A DNA stretch of 18,333 bases from CAYTKU01 sp964550845 (GCA_964550845.1 CAZKAD010000016.1:1-18333), one strand, 5' to 3'. Numbered from the stretch's first letter, positions 1 through 7,817 are shown. The notes: generated by a model from the letters alone, not told the origin. Translations and numbers: made by a program.

Positions 1-12
1 CAGGAGAAAATC

Positions 13-435
13 TTGAATATTGAATTTTTCCGACAGTTCGACGCCCAGCTTTTTGCAGGACCGCCCGCCAGCAAAGATGAACGACGGACGATCCGAGAGG
101 TAGACACGCCGGATTTTTGTGTGCAGCATTTCATAGTGCATGCACCGCTTCCACTCGGGCAACACTTCCATGAGGTTGAAGAGACCTTTTTGTTCACGAA
201 GGGTACTACGGGAACCGTCTACCTGTTACCTATAGTGGACGGCGTGCCTGATGAAAGCAAGCGACAGAAGATCGCGGTTCACCCAGGTTATATCCTGATC
301 ATTCCTCCCTATACAGCTCACTTGTTCATGATGAACATAGAGCCGCAAGAGGAACCGGAATTCTACTGCCATTCTCCCACTAACTTCAAAAGTAAGTGGG
401 CAGCAACCAGGCGGTACGAGATCACCCCCTGGTGA
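13..435 (+). CDS. Cupin-fold protein, function unassigned
   Basis: A 140-residue single-domain protein that reads as a small beta-barrel cupin. Seen: a first cupin-like motif around residues 49-65 (G-Q-H-F-H-E-V-E-E-T, with His and Glu placed as metal ligands in cupins) and a second around residues 90-104 (H-P-G-Y-I-L-I-I-P-P-Y-T-A-H). The length fits a one-domain cupin such as those in sugar or small-molecule metabolism; no substrate can be inferred. The start chosen is TTG at 13 because AGGAG lies at 2-6, a good Shine-Dalgarno with normal spacing. That is unusual here, since almost no other gene in the window has one. Base composition is visibly GC-richer than the neighbouring genes, and the GC-rich stretch continues to about 490, which suggests recent acquisition. 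Upstream context is cut off by the window edge. Confidence 0.6.
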   Translation: MNIEFFRQFDAQLFAGPPASKDERRTIREVDTPDFCVQHFIVHAPLPLGQHFHEVEETFLFTKGTTGTVYLLPIVDGVPDESKRQKIAVHPGYILIIPPYTAHLFMMNIEPQEEPEFYCHSPTNFKSKWAATRRYEITPW

Positions 436-494
436 TCGAGGGCAACAACCCCACCTCTCTCCTTCCCACCGGACACGCCCCGCCCAAGCGACGT

Positions 495-528
495 CCCCAT
501 TGTTCTGAATATTTTTAGAATAGTGGGG
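495..528. other. 12-bp stem hairpin after the cupin gene
   Basis: CCCCATTGTTCT (495-506) can pair with AGAATAGTGGGG (517-528), including G-T pairs, across a 10-nt AT-rich loop. No U-run follows, so it is not a classical terminator. It may be a 3' mRNA structure or a protein-binding palindrome. The rest of 436-555 shows no gene. Confidence 0.5.
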
Positions 529-555
529 AGGGATCTTGGACGGGGTTTTGTTTAT

Positions 556-585
556 AAAAAGACCGGAATTGCTCCGGCCTTTTTT
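556..585. terminator. Bidirectional intrinsic terminator between the cupin gene and dnaN
   Basis: AAAAAG-A-CCGGA pairs with TCCGG-C-CTTTTT around loop ATTGC, giving T-runs on both strands. It sits between two convergent genes and can end the cupin transcript (+) and the dnaN transcript (-). Confidence 0.85.
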
Positions 586-605
586 ATTTATAAACTTTTT
601 CCAAA

Positions 606-1730
606 CTACTGCCGAATCGGCATTACGAGGTAGAGATAGTCAGCATCATCTTTTGATCGAAGTAAACATGGCGCATCAGCACTGTTCATCTGAATCAAAA
701 TTTCTTCTCCATCTAGGTGTGACATACCATCAAGCAAATATCTGTGATTGAGCACAATCGCATTTTCTTGTCCTTCTCCTTGAATATCGAGCTGCGTTTC
801 ATAGGCTCCAGCCTGTGTGCTAGTAGAACTCAGTGTCGCTGTCTGCGCAGATGGATTGAGTTTCATATTTACAGCATTGACTCCCGTTGTTGCAAACAAA
901 CTTGCCGCTTTCACACTACTTACCATCTGTCCTTTACTAAACAACGCCGTAGTTTTGAATTCATTGGGGATAATCTGTCTATAGTCTGGATATCTTCCAG
1001 CAATGAGGCGTGAAGTAATCTCAAAAGCATCATAACGCAGTGCCACTTGTGATTCACCCACAAAAAATCTGACATTGGTTTCTTTTTCTGATCCTTCAGA
1101 CAAAGACAGCAAGCGAATAAATTCTCCAGCAGTACGAGCAGGAACGATGCAAGTTATTTCATCATTTCCCTGAGCCACAGCAAGGCGCTTTTCAGCCAGG
1201 CGATACGAGTCTGTGGCAGCAAGAGTGAGTCCTCCCTTTTCTCCCCCTCCAAAGCCAAAATACACGCCAGAAAGTTCTGGCCTTATTTCGTTCTTTGAAG
1301 CAGCAAAGACCACTTGTGCCAAAGCATTTTTCAAACTGTTTCTATCAAGAGAAAAACTTTTTCCTTCAGTAAATTCTGGAATTACAGGAAATTCTTCTCC
1401 AGGCATTCCTTTGATTTTGGTATTCGATCTTCCCCCTTCGATAACCAGTTCATTTTCTTGTTGCATAATTTGTACCTGATCACCTGAAAGAAGCCCCACA
1501 AATTCACTCAGCGTCTTAGCGGGCACAGTAAAGCTTCCGGCACTATCTACTTTGGCTCGTAGATGCGCTTTGACTGCAATCTCGAGATTGGTGGCTGAAA
1601 GTTCTACAGCTGAGTCTGTTACGGTAATCAGTACGTTCGATAAAATGGGCAAATTACTTTGCTTTCCAGCAACACTGCTCACCAGGTTAAGCGCATACGA
1701 CAGATTTTCTTTGGTACAAGTAAATTGCAT
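606..1730 (-). CDS. dnaN: DNA polymerase III beta subunit (sliding clamp)
   Basis: The ring-shaped dimeric processivity clamp that tethers the replicative polymerase to DNA. The 374-residue length is normal for the family. The N-terminus (M-Q-F-T-C-T-K-E-N-L) and the C-terminal P-I-R-Q, preceded by Y-L-Y-L-V-M, are typical of DnaN; internal clamp motifs include R-P-E-L-S-G-V-Y-F near residues 149-157 and A-G-R-Y-P-D-Y near 244-250. It lies downstream of dnaA in the same orientation, but a 341-bp DnaA-box-bearing spacer separates them, so it probably has its own promoter. It ends at a bidirectional terminator. No Shine-Dalgarno is visible before the ATG. Confidence 0.97.
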   Translation of the reverse strand: MQFTCTKENLSYALNLVSSVAGKQSNLPILSNVLITVTDSAVELSATNLEIAVKAHLRAKVDSAGSFTVPAKTLSEFVGLLSGDQVQIMQQENELVIEGGRSNTKIKGMPGEEFPVIPEFTEGKSFSLDRNSLKNALAQVVFAASKNEIRPELSGVYFGFGGGEKGGLTLAATDSYRLAEKRLAVAQGNDEITCIVPARTAGEFIRLLSLSEGSEKETNVRFFVGESQVALRYDAFEITSRLIAGRYPDYRQIIPNEFKTTALFSKGQMVSSVKAASLFATTGVNAVNMKLNPSAQTATLSSTSTQAGAYETQLDIQGEGQENAIVLNHRYLLDGMSHLDGEEILIQMNSADAPCLLRSKDDADYLYLVMPIRQ

Positions 1731-2071
1731 ATCAATTCTCGTTAAAAATATTCACACCCAATTGGTCGGGTTCAATAGTATATATATAATAATTATTTAG
1801 TAGTTATCTATAGTAAGGCTGTGGATAATGGGGATAACTACAAATTTGTTCTTTCTTCAGCCTATTTTTTATTAAATGTAGTCTTGAAACCTGTGAAAAA
1901 AGTGAAATGCAGAAAGGTATATAGTGTGGAGAAATTTTTTTAAATTTTTTTCCCTGTGGAAAACAGCCACTGTCATGCACACCTACACTCTTTTTTATTG
2001 TCATTCTATAAACCTTTTGTCCACCACTCTCTTCTTAGCAAAAATTATCTTGTGGACAGGGTGTGTATATT
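1731..2071. other. dnaN-dnaA spacer with DnaA boxes (possible accessory origin part)
   Basis: A 341-bp very AT-rich non-coding spacer. Three matches to the DnaA-box consensus TTWTNCACA, read on the reverse strand: TGTGGATAA at 1820-1828 (perfect R-box), TGTGAAAAA at 1892-1900 and TGTGGAAAA at 1955-1963. A near match, TGTGGAGAA, lies at 1925-1933. An alternating TA stretch at 1779-1800 could be easily melted DNA or part of the dnaN promoter. Probable roles are dnaN regulation by DnaA and participation in origin function. Confidence 0.7.
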
Positions 2072-3478
2072 TTAGGAAAGACTTGGTGAATAGAGTTGTT
2101 GCTTAATCATGTCTATATCTTGTTTGAGTTTTAAATCTTCCTGAATTTCTTTGCTAATTTTTCCGTGTGCGTGAATTGCTGTGGTATGGTCACGTCCCCC
2201 AAGTTCATGACCAATAGAAGGAAACGACATATTGAGCTCAATACGCATCAGGTACATAATGATCTGACGAGGAAAAGAGAGTTTTTTTTCACGACTTTTG
2301 CCAGTAAGATCTGGAAGCGTAATATCATAAAATCGGGCCACTGTATTCATAATGTCGCGCGGTGTTGCCGAACGTCGAGAATTTTGTGTTTCCATGGTAG
2401 CAAGAAGCGCTTTTACGGATTCTTTGGTTGGCGTCATGTTTTTCAGATCATGGAAGACAAAAATTTTGTTGAGTGCTCCCTCAAGTTCACGGATATTACT
2501 TTGAATCGTGGCAGCAATCGTTTGTATAATATCTTCAGCCAAAGTCCAATGTTTCTCTTGGCACTTTGCCTGAAGGATCGCCATACGTGTTTCAAGATCA
2601 GGAGCCGCAATATCTGCAATCATTCCCCATTCAAGGCGCGACCGTAAACGATCTTCAAGAGATGGAATCGCTTTCGGTGGACGGTCACTGGTCATAACAA
2701 CTTGTTTTCCCTGTTGATGCAGTTCATTGAAAGTATGGAAAAATTCTTCCTGAGTTTGTTCTTTTCCTCCAATAAATTGAATATCATCGATCAGAAGAAG
2801 ATCCACATTTCGGTAGCGATCTTTAAATTCTTTGGCTCTCCCTTCCTTCACAGAAGTGATAAAATCATTGGTAAATTTTTCTGAATTTACATACATTATT
2901 TTGGTGTTGGGATTTTTTTCAAGCATGGCATGCCCAATTGCTTGGATCAGGTGTGTTTTACCAAGACCAACTCCTCCATAGATAAAGAGTGGATTATACG
3001 CATCCCCAGGACGAGCAGCGACGGCTTGTGCAGCCGCATGGGCAAGTTCATTATTTTTTCCGACAATAAAAGTGGTGAAAGTATACTTTGGTTGAAGACC
3101 AAATTGACTAGTATGTCGTCTTTCTTCTTCATTTTGGTGCGGTATAAATGAAGGAAGTGGATGAGGATCGGATAAAAGAGGTGCACTCCCAGTACTTTGC
3201 AAACCACATTCTTGTTCTTTTACGTTTTTGATATTTTCAACACGATAATCTATCTTTTTTACAGGTTTCCCAGTAATGCGTTCAATAGATTTGATCAAGT
3301 CCGTATGATAGTGTTTGGTGAGCCAACTATGAGTAAAGTTACTTGGAACACAAATAACAACTTGGCCATTATTCAATTCGGCAATACCGGTATTTCGAAA
3401 CCAGGTCGTAAAATTTGCTTTGGTAAGCTTTAGCTCAAATTCTGCGAGGACAGCTTGCCACAGTTCGTAGTTGGTCAT
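2072..3478 (-). CDS. dnaA: Chromosomal replication initiator DnaA
   Basis: AAA+ ATPase that binds DnaA boxes and melts oriC. 468 residues, normal length. Domain I is about residues 1-80, followed by a poorly conserved linker (about 85-125). The AAA+ domain contains Walker A G-G-V-G-L-G-K-T (168-175) and Walker B L-L-L-I-D-D-I-Q-F (about 227-235). The C-terminal domain IV carries the DnaA signature G-G-R-D-H-T-T-A-I-H-A (about 427-437), which reads the DnaA box. Box clusters in both flanking spacers imply autoregulation and an origin next to the gene. The start at 3478 gives a standard M-T-N-Y-E-L-W N-terminus. Confidence 0.98.
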   Translation of the reverse strand: MTNYELWQAVLAEFELKLTKANFTTWFRNTGIAELNNGQVVICVPSNFTHSWLTKHYHTDLIKSIERITGKPVKKIDYRVENIKNVKEQECGLQSTGSAPLLSDPHPLPSFIPHQNEEERRHTSQFGLQPKYTFTTFIVGKNNELAHAAAQAVAARPGDAYNPLFIYGGVGLGKTHLIQAIGHAMLEKNPNTKIMYVNSEKFTNDFITSVKEGRAKEFKDRYRNVDLLLIDDIQFIGGKEQTQEEFFHTFNELHQQGKQVVMTSDRPPKAIPSLEDRLRSRLEWGMIADIAAPDLETRMAILQAKCQEKHWTLAEDIIQTIAATIQSNIRELEGALNKIFVFHDLKNMTPTKESVKALLATMETQNSRRSATPRDIMNTVARFYDITLPDLTGKSREKKLSFPRQIIMYLMRIELNMSFPSIGHELGGRDHTTAIHAHGKISKEIQEDLKLKQDIDMIKQQLYSPSLS

Positions 3479-3507
3479 AATATCCAGATTATATCTCTTT
3501 TAACGAC

Positions 3508-3516
3508 ATTGTAACA
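3508..3516 (-). promoter_or_regulatory. Extended -10 promoter for dnaA
   Basis: The reverse strand reads TG-T-TACAAT, an extended -10 about 30 nt upstream of the dnaA ATG. A second TATAAT (3488-3493, reverse strand) would give an almost leaderless transcript. No good -35 was found for either. Confidence 0.45.
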
Positions 3517-3715
3517 GAGAATAGGAAGATAGAAAAATTGAGTTTTTGAATATATTCTTATTAACCTGTGGATAAGTTGTGCACAGTGTGGATAACTTCT
3601 GTAAAATATGTGAAAAAAGTTGTGGGTACTTTAAATTTTTTGCTGTATACAGCCAACTTGTCTATTCACAGCCAAATTATGAACAGATGTGGATTATATG
3701 TGTTTTTGCTGTAAA

Positions 3716-3744
3716 TTGACAAAATTTCAAATTTCCTCTATACT
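3716..3744 (+). promoter_or_regulatory. Sigma70-type promoter for rpmH
   Basis: TTGACA (3716-3721), 17-bp spacer, TATACT (3739-3744); start expected near 3751, giving a leader of about 18 nt without a Shine-Dalgarno. Confidence 0.85.
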
Positions 3745-3768
3745 CGGGTAACTAACTTTGAAATTCGT

Positions 3769-3945
3769 ATGCCAAAGCGAACATACCAGCCAAAAAAGCG
3801 CAAACGCTCCAAAACTCATGGCTTCCGTTCTCGAATGGAAGACAAAGATGGACGTGATGTGCTCAAGCGTCGCCGTGCGAAGGGCCGCAAAAAACTGACT
3901 GTCAGTGATGAAAAGAAAGGCAAACGCACACGCAAAACCCGCTAA
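3769..3945 (+). CDS. rpmH: 50S ribosomal protein L34
   Basis: A 58-residue highly basic protein starting M-P-K-R-T-Y-Q-P-K-K-R-K-R and containing the L34 motif H-G-F-R-S-R-M. It is a component of the large ribosomal subunit. It is slightly longer than the usual 44-46 residues, with a basic C-terminal tail after the conserved R-R-R-A-K-G-R-K-K-L. It is the first rightward gene after the origin, ahead of rnpA as in most bacteria, but an intrinsic terminator separates the two. A strong promoter lies directly upstream. Confidence 0.96.
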   Translation: MPKRTYQPKKRKRSKTHGFRSRMEDKDGRDVLKRRRAKGRKKLTVSDEKKGKRTRKTR

Positions 3946-3950
3946 CAACG

Positions 3951-3974
3951 AACCTCGCTTTTGCGGGGTTTTTT
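3951..3974 (+). terminator. Intrinsic terminator after rpmH
   Basis: AACCTCGC and GCGGGGTT pair around a TTTT loop, followed by TTTT. It uncouples abundant rpmH transcription from rnpA. Confidence 0.8.
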
Positions 3975-3982
3975 GTTATAAT
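3974..3982 (+). promoter_or_regulatory. Extended -10 promoter giving leaderless rnpA
   Basis: TG-T-TATAAT follows the rpmH terminator immediately. The expected start point (about 3989) falls at or next to the rnpA ATG at 3990, which implies a leaderless transcript. Confidence 0.6.
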
Positions 3983-3989
3983 GATATAT

Positions 3990-4376
3990 ATGCTTCAACA
4001 AGAAAATCGTTTGCGAAGAAAACGAGACATTGAAATTACTTTTGAAGAAGGGCGATTTATTCCTGGCAGACTTTTGAATCTCAAAGTTTGGAAAATTGAT
4101 ACGGTAAAATATGCAAAACGAGGCTATACGGGCAATGAAATCAAGCTCGCCTTTGTTGTTGGGGTAAAGATAGAAAAACGAGCCGTAGGAAGAAATCGTC
4201 TCAAGCGTCAGATGCGTGAAGTGGCGCGACTTCTTTTGAAAGAAGAAAAAATAGAAAAAGGGTTTTTCATTCTTGTGATGGCAAAAAAAGAAATGCTCGG
4301 AAGTGAATATGCTGCAATAGAACAGGATTTTTTCTCTACCCTTGTCCGGAGTCGAGTTTTGAAAAAGGTTTTATGA
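3990..4376 (+). CDS. rnpA: Ribonuclease P protein component
   Basis: Basic protein cofactor of RNase P, which matures tRNA 5' ends. 128 residues from the ATG at 3990; an in-frame ATG at 3981 would add three residues but lies inside the promoter -10. Seen: N-terminal R-L-R-R-K-R-D-I-E and the diagnostic RNR motif K-R-A-V-G-R-N-R-L-K-R-Q-M-R-E. The gene overlaps yidD by 4 bp (ATGA), so the two are co-translated. The linkage rpmH-rnpA-yidD is the conserved bacterial arrangement. Confidence 0.95.
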   Translation: MLQQENRLRRKRDIEITFEEGRFIPGRLLNLKVWKIDTVKYAKRGYTGNEIKLAFVVGVKIEKRAVGRNRLKRQMREVARLLLKEEKIEKGFFILVMAKKEMLGSEYAAIEQDFFSTLVRSRVLKKVL

Positions 4377-4621
4377 AACTCCTTTCAATTCCGCAAAAAA
4401 TTTCTCTTAAATGTATTCGCTTTTATCAAGCAACGATTTCGCCAGATCATAGTCCTCGAAAAAAACATTTTCCACATGGATATTGTCCCTTTACTCCGAG
4501 CTGTAGTCAGTATGGCTATGAAGCCATTGAAAAGTATGGATTTGTTCGTGGATGGATAAAAGCATTGTGGCGAATTGCGCGTTGTAATCCCTGCACGAAG
4601 GGTGGTTTTGATAAACCGTAG
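4373..4621 (+). CDS. yidD: Membrane protein insertion efficiency factor YidD
   Basis: An 82-residue protein of the YidD family, a small membrane-associated factor that helps insert membrane proteins with YidC. Seen: the family core Y-Q-x-x-I-S-P, the Cys-rich motif Y-C-P-F-T-P-S-C-S-Q-Y (about residues 43-53), and G-W-x-x-x-x-W-R-I-A-R-C-N-P near the end. It overlaps rnpA by 4 bp. The usual next gene, yidC, is absent here; a convergent DUF167 gene follows 4 bp later. Confidence 0.95.
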   Translation: MKLLSIPQKISLKCIRFYQATISPDHSPRKKHFPHGYCPFTPSCSQYGYEAIEKYGFVRGWIKALWRIARCNPCTKGGFDKP

Positions 4622-4625
4622 TTGT

Positions 4626-4853
4626 TTAGGTTTCAATTTCAAGAATTTTTTTCTTTGAACGCTCCCCTTTTACAATCTCTATACAGGATTTTGGTATATC
4701 CAAAAAATCACTCATTATCTCAATGAGTTTTTTATTTGCCTGTCCGTTTATTGGAAGGGTAGAAAGCCTGACTTTGTAGTTTTCATCGTCGAGAAGGAGT
4801 ACTTCATTTTTACTGGATTTGGGTACGACAGTGACCGAGATGATTTTTTTCAT
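4626..4853 (-). CDS. DUF167 / YggU family protein
   Basis: A 75-residue small alpha/beta protein of the UPF0235 (YggU, DUF167) family, whose function is not established. Seen: V-V-P-K-S-S-K-N-E-V near the start, then the family hallmark L-P-I-N-G-Q-A-N-K-K-L-I-E (about residues 33-45), then I-V-K-G-E-R-S-K-K-K. It ends 4 bp from convergent yidD. It appears to start from its own extended -10 promoter with almost no leader, immediately downstream of the trigger factor terminator. Confidence 0.9.
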   Translation of the reverse strand: MKKIISVTVVPKSSKNEVLLLDDENYKVRLSTLPINGQANKKLIEIMSDFLDIPKSCIEIVKGERSKKKILEIET

Positions 4854-4860
4854 ATTAAGT

Positions 4861-4888
4861 ATTGTAACATTTCGTTTCAGATATTCAA
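4861..4888 (-). promoter_or_regulatory. Promoter for the DUF167 gene
   Basis: Reverse strand: TTGAAT (4883-4888), 16-bp spacer, TACAAT (4861-4866) preceded by TGT (extended -10). Predicted start near 4855, 2-3 nt before the ATG at 4853. Confidence 0.5.
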
Positions 4889-4925
4889 ATAAAAAACTGG
4901 TCGCCTCATGCGACCAGTTTTTTTG
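4888..4925. terminator. Intrinsic terminator after tig
   Basis: AAACTGGTCGC (4894-4904) pairs perfectly with GCGACCAGTTT (4910-4920) around CTCAT, with T-runs on both strands. It ends the leftward tig transcript. Confidence 0.9.
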
Positions 4926-6275
4926 TTACTTTGTATTGGTTTTTTTCTTGGCAGGCTTTTTTTCTTCTTTCTTTTCACTACTTCCTATTTCTTTTGTTTT
5001 CAAGATTTTTTCTTTGAGAAAGGCAACCACCTTTTTATTTTGTAGCAGCGTTGCGATCGAGTATCGAACATCTGCTGTTTTGAGCCGATCTTGGGCTTCT
5101 TTATCATCCTTATAATGTGCTTTGAGGTTTTCTATCTCTGCATCGATTTCTGTTTCACTTACTTCAAGTTTAAATTCTTCTGCGATTGATCGTGAAATAA
5201 GAGCAGCTTTCGCACGTTTTTCTGCCTGTACACGAAACTCTTCAAACAAAGATTTTTCATCTTTTTTGATATCAGAAAGATACTGTTCAATTGAAACACC
5301 ATTTTTATCCAGATCACGCTTGAGCTCATAAAACATTTTTTGCCTTTCAGAATCAACTAAAAGCTCTGGGATTTCTTCAAATTCGGATTGGTTAATTACT
5401 TCATTTAAGATTTCAATCTCAGCTTGTTGATCGGCTTTACTTTCAGCCTCAGCCTGCATGTTTTTCAAAATAAGATCTTTGAGCTCTTGGATGGTCTCGC
5501 GTCCCAGACTTTTGGCAAATTCATCGTTCGCCTCTGGAAGCTGGCGTTCGAAAACATCTTTGACTTTGACTTTGAATTGTACTTCTTTTCCAGCAAACAT
5601 TTTTTGATAGTGTTCTTTGGGGAATTTCAAAGTAAATTCTTTGCTTTCATCTTTTTGAAGTCCTGCGACCTGTTCATTAAATCCAGGGATATAGTGGTTT
5701 TCACTGAGGTACACGGCAGAGTCTTTGGCCTGACCACCTTCGAGAGGAACATTGTCAATAAACATTTCAAGATCAATGACCAATTTGTCTGTTCCTTCGG
5801 CTTTGCCAGATTTTACGATTTCTTTGGCCTGCATCCCTCGAAGTGCTGTCAGTGTTTCCTCGGCTTCTTTTGCTTCTACTTTTTTTGCTTTGCGCTCCAC
5901 TGAAATCTTTGAAAGATCAGGAAGTTTTACTTGAGGAAGGGTAGCCACCGTTGCTTTGTAGATAAAATCATTGCCTGGAGCAAGCTTTTCAAGTGCGATT
6001 TGTGGTTGACCAATAGTATGAATATTTTCTGATTTTACTGCTTCAAAAAATGTTTTTTGAATAATCTCTTCGGCTGCTTCCTGCAAGATGGCTGCCTCGC
6101 CAACTTCTTTTTTGATAATATCGTAAGGAACGTGCCCTTTACGAAATCCAGAAATAGCAATACGGTTAGAAATACGTGTTGCTGCCTTTGCAAGATACGG
6201 AGTATAGTCTTCCTCTGGTACAGTGATTGTAAATTCTACGAGAGATTTTGGGAGTTTTTTAAATTCATGCTTCAT
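4926..6275 (-). CDS. tig: Trigger factor (ribosome-associated chaperone and prolyl isomerase)
   Basis: A 449-residue trigger factor. The N-terminal ribosome-binding domain includes the signature G-F-R-K-G-H-V-P near residues 43-50, in the loop that docks to L23. It is followed by a PPIase (FKBP-like) domain at about 150-240, with a core F-P-K-E-H-Y and G-K-E-V-Q-F-K-V-K-V, and a long helical C-terminal domain to about 430. The extreme C-terminus is a Lys/Glu-rich tail (K-K-E-E-K-K-P-A-K-K-K). Monocistronic: strong upstream promoter, strong terminator. The ATG has a pyrimidine-rich leader with no Shine-Dalgarno. Confidence 0.96.
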   Translation of the reverse strand: MKHEFKKLPKSLVEFTITVPEEDYTPYLAKAATRISNRIAISGFRKGHVPYDIIKKEVGEAAILQEAAEEIIQKTFFEAVKSENIHTIGQPQIALEKLAPGNDFIYKATVATLPQVKLPDLSKISVERKAKKVEAKEAEETLTALRGMQAKEIVKSGKAEGTDKLVIDLEMFIDNVPLEGGQAKDSAVYLSENHYIPGFNEQVAGLQKDESKEFTLKFPKEHYQKMFAGKEVQFKVKVKDVFERQLPEANDEFAKSLGRETIQELKDLILKNMQAEAESKADQQAEIEILNEVINQSEFEEIPELLVDSERQKMFYELKRDLDKNGVSIEQYLSDIKKDEKSLFEEFRVQAEKRAKAALISRSIAEEFKLEVSETEIDAEIENLKAHYKDDKEAQDRLKTADVRYSIATLLQNKKVVAFLKEKILKTKEIGSSEKKEEKKPAKKKTNTK

Positions 6276-6298
6276 AAAAAAAGAAGGTTAGAGATTCC

Positions 6299-6327
6299 AT
6301 CCTACTGGATTTTTGGCCTTTTGTCAA
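6299..6327 (-). promoter_or_regulatory. Promoter for tig
   Basis: Reverse strand: TTGACA (6322-6327), 17-bp spacer, TAGGAT (6299-6304). Confidence 0.75.
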
Positions 6328-6371
6328 TCTGTTTTATTTTGCTTAATAGAGCCAATAAAGATCATAAAACA

Positions 6372-6400
6372 TTGACTTTTCCCGTTTTTTTGGAGATAAT
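6372..6400 (+). promoter_or_regulatory. Promoter for the LysM-M23 gene
   Basis: TTGACT (6372-6377), 17-bp spacer, GATAAT (6395-6400). Start expected near 6407, so the leader is about 9 nt. Divergent from the tig promoter. Confidence 0.75.
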
Positions 6401-6415
6401 AGGGGCTCCATACCT

Positions 6416-7810
6416 ATGAAATATTACGGGTACAAAGTACTCCTCTTTTTTCTCCGAGGGCTGGTTCTTGCCAAAAAAGGAATTTTCCGACTCGGTCGGC
6501 TTTTTTTGCCAGTCTTTTCTTTTTTCGGAAAATGGTACGAACGCGTGATTCGTTTCCGTCTTTTTAAAATAAACTTTTCCCTTTCTCGCAAACTGCAAAA
6601 ACTTAAAGTTCCCAAAGACAGCCGATTTGTAGATATGATAACAAGCCGGTTTCTGTTGCAGTGTATTTTTCTCGTGGTTATTCTCGTTTTAGCTATTCCA
6701 CAAAGTAAACTCTATTCTATTGATAATGCAGTTGCCACTTCTCATGAAACATTGTTGTATACCCTCGTAGGACCTGGAGATCAGGACTTTGATTCACAAG
6801 ATTTGACTATTAGTACTGGCGCTCTTCCTCCTACTATCTCTCAGGGAGAAGAAAATGCTTGGAATCGTGGAGCTCTTGGAGCCAATGCCAATGTCCAGTT
6901 TGGCTCTGAACCACAAAACGAACCACAAGATATTGCGAGTATTAGTGCTGGTGGTTCGGCATTACTCAAACCTTCTATTTTGTCTGGGACAACGCTTCCT
7001 GTACAAGAAACAAGTACTTCAAGCGATGAACGTACAGGAGTCGTTCAGTATGAAGTACAATCTGGTGATGTCCTTGGTGGTATTGCGGGTAAATTTGGTC
7101 TCAAGATTGCCACCGTTTTGTGGGCAAATAACCTTACAAGTCGTTCTTATATACGTCCTGGAGACATTTTGAAAATTCCCCCAGCTGATGGAGTAATGTA
7201 TACAGTAAAACGTGGAGATACGATTGGAAAAATTGCCCGTCAGTTTGGTTCGGATCAAGATGATATTATTGCCTTCAATAAAATGAGTCGTGATGGGGCA
7301 AGTATTTCAATTGGAGACGAATTATTTGTTCCTGGCGCGCAGATTTCTGCGAACTCGCAGACTTCTTTAGCTATCGCACCATCAAAAATTACTCAGACCA
7401 TTCGTAAGGTTGCAGCTCCTCCACCTTCTGTTGATACTCCTGCTGGATCTGGATATATTTGGCCAACCAAAGAAAAACGTATCAACCAATATTATGGCTT
7501 ACGTCACACCGGTGTTGATATCCATGGTATTATCGGAAATCCAAACTATGCTGTGAAGTCTGGAACGGTGAAAACTTCACAGTGTGGATGGAACGGTGGA
7601 TACGGCTGTTATGTCATTGTTGATCATGGCGGTGGTATTACAACACTCTATGCACACAATTCAAAGCTCATGGTTGCTGTAGGCGATGAGGTAAATCAGG
7701 GTGATGTTGTTGGACTTTTGGGGTCTACGGGTCGTTCTACTGGACCACACCTTCACTTTGAAATACGAATTAATGGTAAACGTGCAAATCCACTACAATA
7801 TATTCGTTAG
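6416..7810 (+). CDS. LysM and M23 domain peptidoglycan endopeptidase
   Basis: A 464-residue envelope protein that probably cleaves peptidoglycan cross-bridges. Order: a basic, aromatic N-terminus of about 75 residues that may lie in the cytoplasm; one membrane segment at about 79-95; a low-complexity linker to about 205; LysM 1 (about 211-255, Y-E-V-Q-S-G-D) and LysM 2 (about 261-306, Y-T-V-K-R-G-D-T), which bind glycan; then an M23 metallopeptidase domain (about 358-460). Zinc ligands are visible: H364 and D368 in R-H-T-G-V-D, and H447 in P-H-L-H-F-E. It is therefore predicted to be catalytically intact, unlike degenerate NlpD/EnvC-type members. Own promoter; convergent with yifB, 7 bp away, and no terminator is visible between them. 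Confidence 0.93.
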   Translation: MKYYGYKVLLFFLRGLVLAKKGIFRLGRLFLPVFSFFGKWYERVIRFRLFKINFSLSRKLQKLKVPKDSRFVDMITSRFLLQCIFLVVILVLAIPQSKLYSIDNAVATSHETLLYTLVGPGDQDFDSQDLTISTGALPPTISQGEENAWNRGALGANANVQFGSEPQNEPQDIASISAGGSALLKPSILSGTTLPVQETSTSSDERTGVVQYEVQSGDVLGGIAGKFGLKIATVLWANNLTSRSYIRPGDILKIPPADGVMYTVKRGDTIGKIARQFGSDQDDIIAFNKMSRDGASISIGDELFVPGAQISANSQTSLAIAPSKITQTIRKVAAPPPSVDTPAGSGYIWPTKEKRINQYYGLRHTGVDIHGIIGNPNYAVKSGTVKTSQCGWNGGYGCYVIVDHGGGITTLYAHNSKLMVAVGDEVNQGDVVGLLGSTGRSTGPHLHFEIRINGKRANPLQYIR

Positions 7811-7817
7811 ATATTGT

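Larger units (their letters stand above)
3479..3768. other. Putative oriC core (dnaA-rpmH spacer)
   Basis: A divergent spacer between leftward dnaA and rightward rpmH, the classic place for oriC. Seen on the reverse strand: perfect DnaA boxes TGTGGATAA at 3567-3575 and 3587-3595, separated by TTGTGCACA (one mismatch, about 3577-3585), and TGTGAAAAA at 3609-3617. Near matches are CTATTCACA at 3662-3670 and TGTGGATTA at 3688-3696. AT-rich flanks (about 3530-3562 and 3628-3645) are candidate unwinding elements. A palindrome, GCTGTATACAGC, sits near 3643-3654. The box spacing of 20 bp between the two perfect sites places them on the same DNA face. Confidence 0.8.

Noticed and set aside
536..751. 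Rightward reading frame across the dnaN 3' end
   Set aside because: It starts in the terminator region and runs antisense through dnaN; a shadow of a real gene.
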